This document shows, in pieces, positions 1 to 8,467 of a stretch of DNA of 64,000 bases (positions are counted from its first letter, which is position 1; the number at the start of each line of letters is the position of its first letter). Both the position numbers and the translations under genes were made by a program. Origin of the DNA: Aureibacter tunicatorum (lineage in GTDB: Bacteria; Bacteroidota; Bacteroidia; Cytophagales; Cyclobacteriaceae); NCBI RefSeq assembly GCF_036492635.1, contig NZ_AP025305.1, positions 3,410,001-3,474,000 of the forward strand. Reading direction: 5' to 3'. The notes beneath the pieces were generated by a model. The model had not been told where the DNA came from, did no database searches, and saw only the letters and a program-made list of their open reading frames with translations.

Positions 1-645
1 AAGAAGTTGGATGAAAAAGTGGGCAAAGGAAATTACTTGGTATTCTTAACTGCTGACCACGCGGCTGTAGAAGTTCCTCAATTTCTTGTCGATCACAAAA
101 TGCCCGGCGGGTATTTCGACGACAGCAATTTAATCAACGACCTTAACATTTATGTAAGCCAAAGAGTAGGCAAAGGCGATTGGATCGAGGCTGTATCGGA
201 ACGCAATGTTTTCATCAACTATTTGGAAACAGATCATAAAAAAGTGGATCGCAAAAGAATTCAAGATTTGGTTTCTGAATACTTGATAAGCCTTGAAGGA
301 ATTGATTCGGCTTATCCTGCCTATATTCTCAAAGGCCTGCCTTATGACGAACATAGCTTGAAAGGACATATCAACAGAGGCTACAATCAAAAAAGAAGCG
401 GAGATGTGATTTATTCTTTGCAATCCGGTTGGTTGGCTTCCGACAAAAGAACAGGGACATCTCATGGATGCGGATTTACATATGACACTCATGTGCCTTT
501 AATATGGTATGGATGGAATGTTCCTCAAGGCAGCAGCAATAGATTATACAAGATTACTCAAATCGCTCCAACACTTTCTCAAATGCTTGAAATAAAAGTG
601 CCAAGCGGTTGCACCTTCGAGCCTATCTATGAAATCACTGAATAA
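1..645 (+). CDS. PafA-like alkaline phosphatase, C-terminal fragment
   Basis: This is the last 214 codons of a periplasmic phosphate-irrepressible alkaline phosphatase; the frame is open at the window edge, so the true start lies outside. It aligns throughout with the C-terminal part of the complete PafA-like gene at 39648-41306: both have a DEKVGK segment followed by FLTADHA, whose Asp-His pair ligates zinc in this superfamily, and both have a late YDTHVP segment that carries the last metal-binding His. The reaction would be release of phosphate from phosphomonoesters; the Thr nucleophile and the Lys/Arg pair that define PafA are off the window and cannot be checked. It is a diverged paralogue, not a recent copy. 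A strong hairpin terminator follows at 683-715. Confidence 0.85.
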   Translation, partial: KKLDEKVGKGNYLVFLTADHAAVEVPQFLVDHKMPGGYFDDSNLINDLNIYVSQRVGKGDWIEAVSERNVFINYLETDHKKVDRKRIQDLVSEYLISLEGIDSAYPAYILKGLPYDEHSLKGHINRGYNQKRSGDVIYSLQSGWLASDKRTGTSHGCGFTYDTHVPLIWYGWNVPQGSSNRLYKITQIAPTLSQMLEIKVPSGCTFEPIYEITE

Positions 646-682
646 GTCCTGAAATTAGCGCTTTTATTCAACAAAAAAATAC

Positions 683-715
683 AGCCTCGGTTACATTGAA
701 AACCGAGGCTTTTTT
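683..715 (+). terminator. Rho-independent terminator after the PafA fragment
   Basis: A perfect 10-bp stem (AGCCTCGGTT at 683-692 with AACCGAGGCT at 701-710) and 8-nt loop are followed by a T run to 715. The next coding frame begins two bases later, at 717. Confidence 0.85.
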
Positions 716-716
716 A

Positions 717-2714
717 ATGTATCAATCTCAAATAAATAGCAAAAGCAAATCAAGTCAAAATACCAGCAAGCAGCCAAACCTTTCCAACGGTTTGTCCAGA
801 ATGCCTGTGCAACGCACATCAGAATCTCAACTAAATGAAAAAACGCCTATACAAGCGATATTAAGCAAAAAAGCGTTTCAAGGCCTGACGGGTACCGATC
901 ATTATGATCATGCTAAAAAAGATGCCAAAGCGACAAGAGAAAGAGATAAAAAAGAGCCAATTCTCTCGCTCATTGACGGGTTATTAGACTCGTTTCAGAG
1001 AACAAAATCCATAATGGAAGTAACACTGGTGGATTATTATGAAGCTGGAGAAGTTGCTTTTCCTGTATGGGAAGAAAAGATTAGGCGTGAAAAAGAACTA
1101 AACCAATACACCGAAAAAGCAGACAGAGCTCCCTATCTTGAAGGAGTATCAGAAATAAACAAAGTCTTAAGGCCACTTAGAACAGCTGTAAAAAATGAAT
1201 GGGAAAAGCTGGAGCCTCTTGTGCATAAATTATTAAAAATAATATTCCATATTGAAAAACATGCGCTAAGCTGGGTTGCTATGCATCCGCAAAAATTTGA
1301 AGATCGCCCTCATCCATACATGGCTGGGGTTGTGACTCTACTGCGAGAGGCAGATTTGGAGCATCAAGAACTCATTGCCCTAAGCTTGAAAGAGCGCTTT
1401 TTCTTTTGGCACCCTGGCGACGAGTATATGTTTGTAATGGAAAATCCACAATTTGAAGATGAGGATAAAACATATGCGGTTCACGAGGAAGAAATCAGCA
1501 GCATCTGGGAAAAAGTCAGCCAAAATGCCACACCTTTGATCGCATTTGACACAAAGGAACAAGCTCTGAAAGACAAGCAAGAAAAACCATCTCATTCCAA
1601 AGCTTCCGCTGTTTTAGAATTAATAACTGAAAATGTAACCAATGTTAGTAATGAAATAAACCTAGGGTTCTCTGAAAAAATCAACTCCATGGTCGCTAAA
1701 ATTCTTTATACATTCCATGGCAGAGATTTATTAAGAAAAATCTCAGGGCATTTGTTTGTTCCGGGCAGAGTAATCATTGATCCTGTTTACAACAAATCCA
1801 GATTCGGAACACAAATCAGAGGCGATGGATTTCAACAAAAAGACCATACCGACGGAGTTGATCACGATGTCGATGATGATAGCGATGTTCAATTTAGAGG
1901 AACTTTCAGCGATTTTCTACGATCCACGTTTGTTGGAAGTACTATGCAAACCGGAGAGCCATTCACATTTGATGCAACTGGCGACTACACTGTCATAAGT
2001 GAAAATCCAAGAATCAGAGAACGAAGAAGCCCTGATGACATGAAGACAACGCTAGGCGTGGAACATGCGGATCCTGAGCTAAGCGTGAAAAGAAGCGTAT
2101 TCTCAGGCATCGATATCAGACCAATGACCAGCAAATCAGGGAAAAAAGCTTTACCTCACACAATTAAATTCCCTGAAGAAGCATACAAGCCAGAACACGT
2201 TGCTCCAACAGAAGGAACTGCCGCAACTCCTAAAAGCAGTCTTCATAATCCGGTTATTGCTTTTGTACCTACAGACATGCAGTATGGAGATTTTTATGTA
2301 GAGCTCAACCCTAGCACTCTACAAAGCGCTAAAAAACTAGGAAGCCATCGATTAGCATCTCTTCAACCTCCTTTTGTACACTTCGCAGGCGTGCTTGGCA
2401 CTTCCATACATGCATGGGAAGGAGAATTGAGCAGAAAAGGCGATGAAACGCTCATGGAAAACTTTATCAGAGGAGAAATTGGACTTCCTAGGCAAGTAGG
2501 CAAAAAAATGTATGTGCGCTTGCCTAATAAGTCTAAAGAAGGCGTTCGGTTTGTGCCAAGTACTCGTTCAAACTTTCAAGCAGAAACAAGCTTGAGCGAT
2601 GAAGTGTTATCTCGCGGAGCATCTCAATTAGAACAATCATTAGTCATCAGAGGTTCTGATGACGATGAAACTCCAAAGCTCAAACCTAAGCACTTAAAAA
2701 AATTAGGTCATTAA
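717..2714 (+). CDS. Large orphan protein with degenerate M91-like domain; possible injection-system cargo
   Basis: A 665-aa protein without signal peptide or membrane segment. Residues 1-50 are Ser/Asn/Gln-rich and contain PVQR, a motif common near the N-termini of DUF4157-type and other presumed eCIS cargo proteins of Bacteroidota. Residues 60-330 look helical and charged. From about residue 320 the order is TFHGRDLL (332-339), VELNPS (528-533), PPFVHFAGVLGTSIHAWEG (551-569) and ENFIRGEIGLP (581-591). I read this as a peptidase M91 (NleD-like) fold in which HExxH is broken: the first His and Glu are replaced by Gly558 and Val559, and only His565 remains. The same motifs occur in the protein at 43926-46364. 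An upstream TTG at 696 is rejected because it lies in the terminator; ATG 717 has GAGG at 705-708. It overlaps the convergent receptor gene by 4 bp. Function unknown. Confidence 0.75.
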   Translation: MYQSQINSKSKSSQNTSKQPNLSNGLSRMPVQRTSESQLNEKTPIQAILSKKAFQGLTGTDHYDHAKKDAKATRERDKKEPILSLIDGLLDSFQRTKSIMEVTLVDYYEAGEVAFPVWEEKIRREKELNQYTEKADRAPYLEGVSEINKVLRPLRTAVKNEWEKLEPLVHKLLKIIFHIEKHALSWVAMHPQKFEDRPHPYMAGVVTLLREADLEHQELIALSLKERFFFWHPGDEYMFVMENPQFEDEDKTYAVHEEEISSIWEKVSQNATPLIAFDTKEQALKDKQEKPSHSKASAVLELITENVTNVSNEINLGFSEKINSMVAKILYTFHGRDLLRKISGHLFVPGRVIIDPVYNKSRFGTQIRGDGFQQKDHTDGVDHDVDDDSDVQFRGTFSDFLRSTFVGSTMQTGEPFTFDATGDYTVISENPRIRERRSPDDMKTTLGVEHADPELSVKRSVFSGIDIRPMTSKSGKKALPHTIKFPEEAYKPEHVAPTEGTAATPKSSLHNPVIAFVPTDMQYGDFYVELNPSTLQSAKKLGSHRLASLQPPFVHFAGVLGTSIHAWEGELSRKGDETLMENFIRGEIGLPRQVGKKMYVRLPNKSKEGVRFVPSTRSNFQAETSLSDEVLSRGASQLEQSLVIRGSDDDETPKLKPKHLKKLGH

Positions 2715-4708
2715 AAATAACAACCTAAGCTTAAGTAAACATTTCTTCCAGGTCTATTTATTCCACCCCAGTCCAAATGCGTTCTGTAATTTCTATCCAA
2801 AATATTATCAACTCCTGCCTGTAAATTCAAACGAGATTTTCTTAATAAGAAATCATATCCAGCACTTACGTTGAAAACTGCATAAAATGATGTTGACTGC
2901 TCTTCCGCTGTTGCGCTGACTGAATTTTGGGCAAAACTTGATTCATTTTCCAGCTGAATGAATAGCTTTTTCTTCGCATAACGAAGTGAATTGTTCAATC
3001 TCAAAGGAAGCATCATCGGTATATTATCCTTTTCGCCTTCATGTTCAAATTCTCCTCTTGTGTACTGAGCCGTGCCCTTCCATACCAAAGCCTCTAAAAG
3101 CTGAAGTGAGTAACTGGCATTAAATCCCATTTGATAGGCTCTTTCAGCATTCTGAAAGACTTTTACCCCTAAAGCGCCAATAGTCATTCTATCGATATTC
3201 GGATCATAAATGCCAACTATGTAATCTTGCATGTGATAGTAAAAACCTTCTAGCGAGAGTTGAAATTTATCCGTTACGTGTTCGAATCCAACCTTAGCTT
3301 GCAAAGCTTTTTCATTATCAATATCAGGCTTGCCAACATAATCATAATTGTCAAATCTATTGAATAAAAAATAGCCAAACTGCTCTGTTACATTAGGCAA
3401 CCTTTCCGAATAACCTACACCAAATGTTAGTCTAGACAATAAATTAAATTGATAACCAGCATCCATACCCATAGAATACGCAGCTCTTTGATCAGGCTTA
3501 TCAAGTTGATAACCAAAAATCTCAAACTGCTTCCTGCCAAACTCACTCTTAGCATCAGTATTCGCAAACTCCACACGAACCGAACCCATAATATCCAAAG
3601 AGCCATGTTTGTATTGGTCCTCCAAATACAATCCAACTGAGGATCTGTGAACATCCGGCCAAGTTTCCATATATGAAGGAATAACTCCCTCTGGATACAT
3701 CGTCATCTCAGCATTTGAGGCATTGTAATAATAATCTAGCTTCCCTTTGAACTGATGACGCCCAAACTCAGACTTTAACACTCCAAAAGCTCCATAAGTA
3801 TCACTCCAACCCGGCATATCCATCCTAATCGGCACATCGGGACGTTTAGAATCATCCATGATATGTTCGATATTATTCCCATAGAGCTTTAATTCGACTT
3901 CTTTTACCCAAGAATTCTCTGGAAACGCTAAATATCCAAGACCATAAATCAAAGCTACCGCCGTACCAACATCCATAGTCAAGGCTGGATAACCAACATC
4001 CTTTGCCAGATCATAAATCATTGTAAAGGTTAGCAACTGATTTTCAGCCAACCTATAACTTGATTTCAAAGAATGATTCATCTTGGCAAACTGAGAATAA
4101 TTCACCTCTTCGCCTCCACCTTCTTTGTAATTTCCATGTTTTCTGTATCCTCCGGTATAAACCAAGGCTAGCTTCTCAGTCGAATAGTTTAATTGTCCTT
4201 GCAAATCATAACCAGAGCTATTGGAATTATAACGGCTTATCAACGCGCCTCCAACCTTTTTATCAACATCAAACGAAGGTATTCTCGTTTTCATGTCAAG
4301 ATTACCTCCTACAGAGCAGCCATTTTCAGCGGAACAACCTCCTGTTCTGATATCCGCCTGCTTCATATTGATTGATTCCACATACGAAGTCGCAGGATCC
4401 ATTCTGTCTGTACAGGCTCCAAATATTCTCATTCCATCAATAGTAACATTAATCTGTCCTGACTGAAAACCATTGATGACAGGCTCCATAGCGTAATTTC
4501 CTCTTTTGACCAAACTGATAGAGGGGCTGCGATCAAGCAACTCCTCTATACCTGTAATTTGATTTTTTTGCGCATATCCTTTGTCTGAGACAGAGTCCGC
4601 GATTCCTACTTGGTCCAAGTACAAAGTATATGAAGCCGTATCGCTCTGAGAATAACTTTCAACAGCCGCGATCAACAATATTATTAATACTCTGAGTAAC
4701 TGCTTCAT
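2711..4708 (-). CDS. OprC-like copper TonB-dependent outer-membrane receptor
   Basis: A 665-aa TonB-dependent receptor: signal peptide, plug domain (about 50-150) and a beta-barrel ending in an aromatic residue (LGCYF). It would import copper across the outer membrane using TonB energy. The substrate assignment rests on the metal site known for Pseudomonas OprC/NosA, a CxxxM motif in the plug paired with HxM in a barrel loop: here ACTDRMDP (Cys99, Met103) and EHIMDD (His282, Met284), with almost the same separation as in OprC. Two more plug cysteines (GGCSAENGCS) may form a disulfide. The first in-frame start is TTG at 4717; ATG 4708 is chosen because it begins a standard signal peptide. It lies 25 bp downstream of the lipoprotein gene and is probably cotranscribed with it. 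Confidence 0.88.
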   Translation of the reverse strand: MKQLLRVLIILLIAAVESYSQSDTASYTLYLDQVGIADSVSDKGYAQKNQITGIEELLDRSPSISLVKRGNYAMEPVINGFQSGQINVTIDGMRIFGACTDRMDPATSYVESINMKQADIRTGGCSAENGCSVGGNLDMKTRIPSFDVDKKVGGALISRYNSNSSGYDLQGQLNYSTEKLALVYTGGYRKHGNYKEGGGEEVNYSQFAKMNHSLKSSYRLAENQLLTFTMIYDLAKDVGYPALTMDVGTAVALIYGLGYLAFPENSWVKEVELKLYGNNIEHIMDDSKRPDVPIRMDMPGWSDTYGAFGVLKSEFGRHQFKGKLDYYYNASNAEMTMYPEGVIPSYMETWPDVHRSSVGLYLEDQYKHGSLDIMGSVRVEFANTDAKSEFGRKQFEIFGYQLDKPDQRAAYSMGMDAGYQFNLLSRLTFGVGYSERLPNVTEQFGYFLFNRFDNYDYVGKPDIDNEKALQAKVGFEHVTDKFQLSLEGFYYHMQDYIVGIYDPNIDRMTIGALGVKVFQNAERAYQMGFNASYSLQLLEALVWKGTAQYTRGEFEHEGEKDNIPMMLPLRLNNSLRYAKKKLFIQLENESSFAQNSVSATAEEQSTSFYAVFNVSAGYDFLLRKSRLNLQAGVDNILDRNYRTHLDWGGINRPGRNVYLSLGCYF

Positions 4709-4733
4709 TGAATGCAATGCTTAACGAAGAAAA

Positions 4734-5630
4734 CTAAAATTCTAAATAAAATTTCTTTTCCTTAAGCTCAATAGTCTTAGCCTCATTTTCGCCATCAAAA
4801 ATTATCTGCCAATCACCAGTCATAGAAAAGTGAACAATCCCTTCATAATGTCCATTTGCCACATGCTTTGGAGCAACATCTGTTTCACTTGTGCCATGAT
4901 CCATTGAAGGCATGTATGTGCTTACATTCATGAATTCGAAATCTGTCGTTGGCATAAATTCAGGCATATCATCCATTTCTGTTTGAGCTGACCTCATATT
5001 CATAGCCATTTTCATTTTCTCATATACCACAAACACTACATCATTAGCTCCCACAGTTGGCTCATTCTTAAAATAATATGAAATGAAATAAGACTTGTTC
5101 ATATCGCTAGCTCTCACAATCGTCTCTCCCAAGCCATTGGAAACAGCATTAGGATATCTTTCAACCACTTGCAAATCAAAATCAACAGAATGAGATTTTT
5201 CATCTCCGTCAACAACATTGATTTTCATGCTCCATTTGCCATGATCCCCGTTGGAAGGCATCGTGAACATAACAGCTCCTGCATAATAACCATTTCCAAC
5301 TGCTATAGGTTGCTCTGTAGGTGCTCCATGAGACATCATGCCATCGTCCATCATCATATGCATCATTGGAGCTAAAGTTACTTTTGCGTCTTTGATCATA
5401 AGTCCCTTTTCATCCAAAACGGCCACTTCCATATGATTGTAACCAGAATACAAATCCTCTTTAGCGTACAACCTCACTTTCATCTCAGAATTATCGACAG
5501 CCTTTTCCCCAATCAATATCATTCCATTATCAGGATACTCCGGGCTTTCATTCAAAGAGTCATCACTATTGCATGAAAACATTAACAAACCTTGAACTAA
5601 AACTAATAAAAATATAAAATTCCTTTTCAT
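4734..5630 (-). CDS. Met/His-rich FixH/YtkA-like lipoprotein of the copper locus
   Basis: A 298-aa lipoprotein: an N-terminal hydrophobic stretch ends in the lipobox LMFSC (Cys20). Two beta-sandwich halves follow, resembling YtkA/FixH-like domains, each with the pattern of a subtilis-type 'gives a ... to the protein/GxYxGxVxF' strand (GNGYYAGAVMFTM and NGHYEGIVHFSM). The first half holds a cluster MMHMMMDDGMM plus nearby His, and the second has MKMAMNMR, DDMPEFMP and PSMDHG: an unusual density of Met and His typical of periplasmic Cu(I) handling. It sits directly upstream of the OprC-like receptor, so the likely role is to bind copper at the cell surface or pass it on after import. Whether it faces the periplasm or the outside cannot be told from sequence. 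Confidence 0.8.
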   Translation of the reverse strand: MKRNFIFLLVLVQGLLMFSCNSDDSLNESPEYPDNGMILIGEKAVDNSEMKVRLYAKEDLYSGYNHMEVAVLDEKGLMIKDAKVTLAPMMHMMMDDGMMSHGAPTEQPIAVGNGYYAGAVMFTMPSNGDHGKWSMKINVVDGDEKSHSVDFDLQVVERYPNAVSNGLGETIVRASDMNKSYFISYYFKNEPTVGANDVVFVVYEKMKMAMNMRSAQTEMDDMPEFMPTTDFEFMNVSTYMPSMDHGTSETDVAPKHVANGHYEGIVHFSMTGDWQIIFDGENEAKTIELKEKKFYLEF

Positions 5631-5867
5631 TTCTTATAACGTTAAAACCTATCTCAAAAATTGTTTTATTCTGCCAAATAAGGCCATTGCTATTTGTTCC
5701 TCTTCGGCAAGATTCCTAAAAAATGTTGTATATCATATACTCACCTTATTGAAAAAATGAGCTAATCAGAATCAACAAATTCCACGAATTAATTTAACCT
5801 ACAAGCCAATCGCTCTTTAAAATACGCATTTATAAAGCTAGACTAAGGTATGGATTTCTAGAAATGG

Positions 5868-6239
5868 TTATGAAATACAAGGAGGTCTAAAAAGAGAAAA
5901 AGAATTATCAGAAGTATAAAAGTTCAAATAATATCCTTTATGAAGAATGTTATCTACAAAAATAGGTGAAATAGAATAATCCTGAGGCATTTCGCAAATA
6001 GCATGTCCCACAAAAACCTGTACTTCCATTTTATTGCTTTCCTCTTGGCCTTTAGCTTTCTTGAGTTGCTTCATTAGAAAACACTGGCCATTGCAATTCA
6101 ACTCTGGTTTATTCTTATTTTCACAAAAATTTTCAATCACAAACTCTTGAAATACCTTATAGGAAAGGTATACTCCCGAACGGCTTACCGAAGCCAAGCA
6201 TAGAGAGAAGAGAATAATAGCGATTAAAGAGTTTTTCAT
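5868..6239 (-). CDS. Small Cys-rich membrane-anchored protein of the copper locus
   Basis: A 123-aa protein with one N-terminal hydrophobic segment (about 3-22) and the cysteine pattern FCENKNKPELNCNGQC followed by a Lys-rich stretch (LMKQLKKAKG). Small proteins with a C...P...CxGxC motif occur in Bacteroidota beside metal-uptake receptors; I know of no assigned biochemical role. A metal-binding or redox role in copper import is inferred from the neighbours and the cysteines. Start choice: an ATG at 6269 is also in frame, but the promoter at 6247-6277 covers that stretch, so translation must start at 6239, only a few bases after the expected transcription start. The mRNA is therefore leaderless or nearly so. 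Confidence 0.7.
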   Translation of the reverse strand: MKNSLIAIILFSLCLASVSRSGVYLSYKVFQEFVIENFCENKNKPELNCNGQCFLMKQLKKAKGQEESNKMEVQVFVGHAICEMPQDYSISPIFVDNILHKGYYLNFYTSDNSFSLFRPPCIS

Positions 6240-6246
6240 ATGCGGG

Positions 6247-6277
6247 CAAAGATACTTAGTAGTTCTCATTTTTTCAA
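6247..6277 (-). promoter_or_regulatory. Bacteroidota-type promoter of the copper locus
   Basis: On the minus strand, TTG (6277-6275), a 20-nt spacer and TATCTTTG (6254-6247) match the Bacteroidota consensus TTG-N19-21-TAnnTTTG exactly. Transcription would begin about at the ATG at 6239. Confidence 0.7.
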
Positions 6278-6452
6278 TGCTAATACTTCATTTAGTTGAA
6301 TATTATAATTCTCAAAACCTCAACAATGAACACTTACCCTTAAGTAGTATTAATTTAACCCAAAATTACTCTTAAAAATACCATCCCTTAGTTTTTAGTC
6401 AAAAATTTATTACCTTATATACTTAAAGTAAAAATTATTAAGCTAAAAATAC

Positions 6453-8456
6453 ATGAGGAAACTACTACTTATCCTTTTACTTTTATGGGGAGCAAATCGA
6501 GTCGCTTTGGCGCAATATAGCCCCAACTACAACCAGTACCTTCAACAACGATTTCTGTTCAACCCAGCACTAGCAGGGTATGAAGGCTACAGCACTGTCA
6601 TGCTATTGTACAGAAATCAATGGGTAGGAGTCCAGGACGGGCCTATTTCATACACGGCAACCTTTGACAGTCCCTTAGGAAAAAACATGGCGATTGGAGC
6701 CAAAGTCGTAAGGGAAGAAGAAAGCATTTTGAATACTTATTCCGGAGAAATTGATTTTGTATACATTGTTAGGATTTCAAATACAAATCGTATTAGATTC
6801 GGATTGGGAGCTGGGATCAGCCAAAACCAAATTGATCAAGATTATGAAGATCCTGCCCTTTCCAATACCCAAAACATGAATATCATAGGACGATTTGGAA
6901 TGTTCTATGAAAATAAATATTTCCAAGCAGGGGTCATCTTGCCGCAATTATTGCAAAACAATCCTTTTTCTCAAGAAAGCCTCAATCCTATAGAATTCGA
7001 TCCGCTACAAACTGTTGGGATTTCTGTAGAGTCGCGCATCAACTTGAACCCATATCATGCGATCACACCTTATGGTTTGTATTATCACAATCAAAACACA
7101 GAAGATCAATATGAAGCAGGTATTTCTTATCAATTCAAGCAAATCTTCTCTATAGGCGGCGCATATCGTCAAAACGAAGGAATCAATGGATTCACAGAGG
7201 TTCAAGTCAAAGAAAGAATCGCTGTTGGTTTTGCCTATGGAGTACCGCAATCCAACAGTCCTATCAACAATCACCCAACGTATTCCGCACATCTGAAGAT
7301 AAGAATTGGCAAAAGAAAGAATCTTCCAATAGCTGAAACAAAAGGAGTTGAATTGGACGAAAGTTTAGAGGAAGACAACGAACTAGCAGAAGCAACCGAA
7401 GAAGCTAATGAAAACGAAGAATCTAACACTGAACAAGAAGCAACGCTTGCCAATAACACGGACAACATCAATGCCATTGAGCTATCTGGAGGGCACTATG
7501 TAGTTTCCAAAGCCAGCAAAAATCCAAGCATAGCTCAAAAGCAAGCAGACCTTTTGCTTGGCAAGGGATATAGTGAAGCTGGTTGGGGATATTGGTCAGA
7601 AACCGGCATGTATTACACATACTTGCTGAGATTTGACAATGAATCTAAAGCTCACACTATGATTCAAGGGTTGAGCGATAGCGATGAAAAAGAAGTAAAA
7701 GGCATATGGTATCTTTACATTCCAATGGAAGAAATCGTTTACGATCCTGATAGAGAACTTGAAAAGCTTCAAGATCAAACTATAGCTGAAAACACAGGAG
7801 ACACTGAAACGATAGATAATTTTAACGAAGAGCCTAAATTCACGCCAGAAAATGATATAGCATATGACGACATCATTGACAATCACAGTTCAGGAGAATA
7901 CCTTCCCGACGGAAATTATGTAGTAGTTGGAACATATAAAAATGAGAATTACGCAAGAAGGCATGTTGATGAACTAAAACATGCAGGTGAAAACGCTTCT
8001 TATGGAGACACTCCAAACAAAGATTACCAATACGTATTCATCTCTTCTCATGACACGCCTGACAAAGCATATGCGAAATTGAAAAAAGTTCATAAAAAAG
8101 GCGATTACCCTGGAGCTTGGGTGCTTACGGTAAATCCTTCAACAACGAAAACATATGTAGCTTACAGAGAAGCGCCTACAGAGGATTCTGCAGACTTCAA
8201 TGATGGAAATTATAGTCCATTGGAAAGCAAGCATTATATGATAGCAGGCGTATTTTCTGCATTAGGCAATGCGCAACGCATGGCTGCCAAATTCCAATCT
8301 GAATTCCCAAATGCAAACGTAGGTCAAAATCCATCTAATGGACTCTTCTATGTTTTCTTGACTTCATCTGATGATCAAAATGAGATCCTGGAAACAATAG
8401 AAGACTACAAAAGCCAATCAGGCAATGAAGATCTTTGGTACTACTTCCACAAATAA
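6453..8456 (+). CDS. PorP/SprF-family protein with three C-terminal SPOR-like repeats
   Basis: A 667-aa protein. Residues 1-20 are a signal peptide. Residues 21 to about 290 are a PorP/SprF beta-barrel (FNPALAGYEG, YRNQW, SYTATFDSPL, AIGAKVV), the family that partners T9SS cargo carrying type B sorting domains. An acidic Glu-rich linker (about 300-345) follows, then three SPOR-like repeats starting near residues 346 (GGHYVVSKAS), 487 (DGNYVVVGTYKN) and 594 (KHYMIAGVFSALG). SPOR domains bind denuded peptidoglycan, so this could tie an outer-membrane barrel to the cell wall. Ordinary PorP/SprF proteins are about 300-350 aa, so the fusion is unusual. The 1772-aa adhesin follows after 11 bp in the same operon and is its likely client. 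Confidence 0.85.
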   Translation: MRKLLLILLLLWGANRVALAQYSPNYNQYLQQRFLFNPALAGYEGYSTVMLLYRNQWVGVQDGPISYTATFDSPLGKNMAIGAKVVREEESILNTYSGEIDFVYIVRISNTNRIRFGLGAGISQNQIDQDYEDPALSNTQNMNIIGRFGMFYENKYFQAGVILPQLLQNNPFSQESLNPIEFDPLQTVGISVESRINLNPYHAITPYGLYYHNQNTEDQYEAGISYQFKQIFSIGGAYRQNEGINGFTEVQVKERIAVGFAYGVPQSNSPINNHPTYSAHLKIRIGKRKNLPIAETKGVELDESLEEDNELAEATEEANENEESNTEQEATLANNTDNINAIELSGGHYVVSKASKNPSIAQKQADLLLGKGYSEAGWGYWSETGMYYTYLLRFDNESKAHTMIQGLSDSDEKEVKGIWYLYIPMEEIVYDPDRELEKLQDQTIAENTGDTETIDNFNEEPKFTPENDIAYDDIIDNHSSGEYLPDGNYVVVGTYKNENYARRHVDELKHAGENASYGDTPNKDYQYVFISSHDTPDKAYAKLKKVHKKGDYPGAWVLTVNPSTTKTYVAYREAPTEDSADFNDGNYSPLESKHYMIAGVFSALGNAQRMAAKFQSEFPNANVGQNPSNGLFYVFLTSSDDQNEILETIEDYKSQSGNEDLWYYFHK

Positions 8457-8467
8457 AATTGAGAAAA

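Noticed and set aside
5854-5865. Palindrome ATTTCTAGAAAT near the end of the Cys-rich gene
   Set aside because: Short, AT-rich, no T run; not a convincing terminator or operator.
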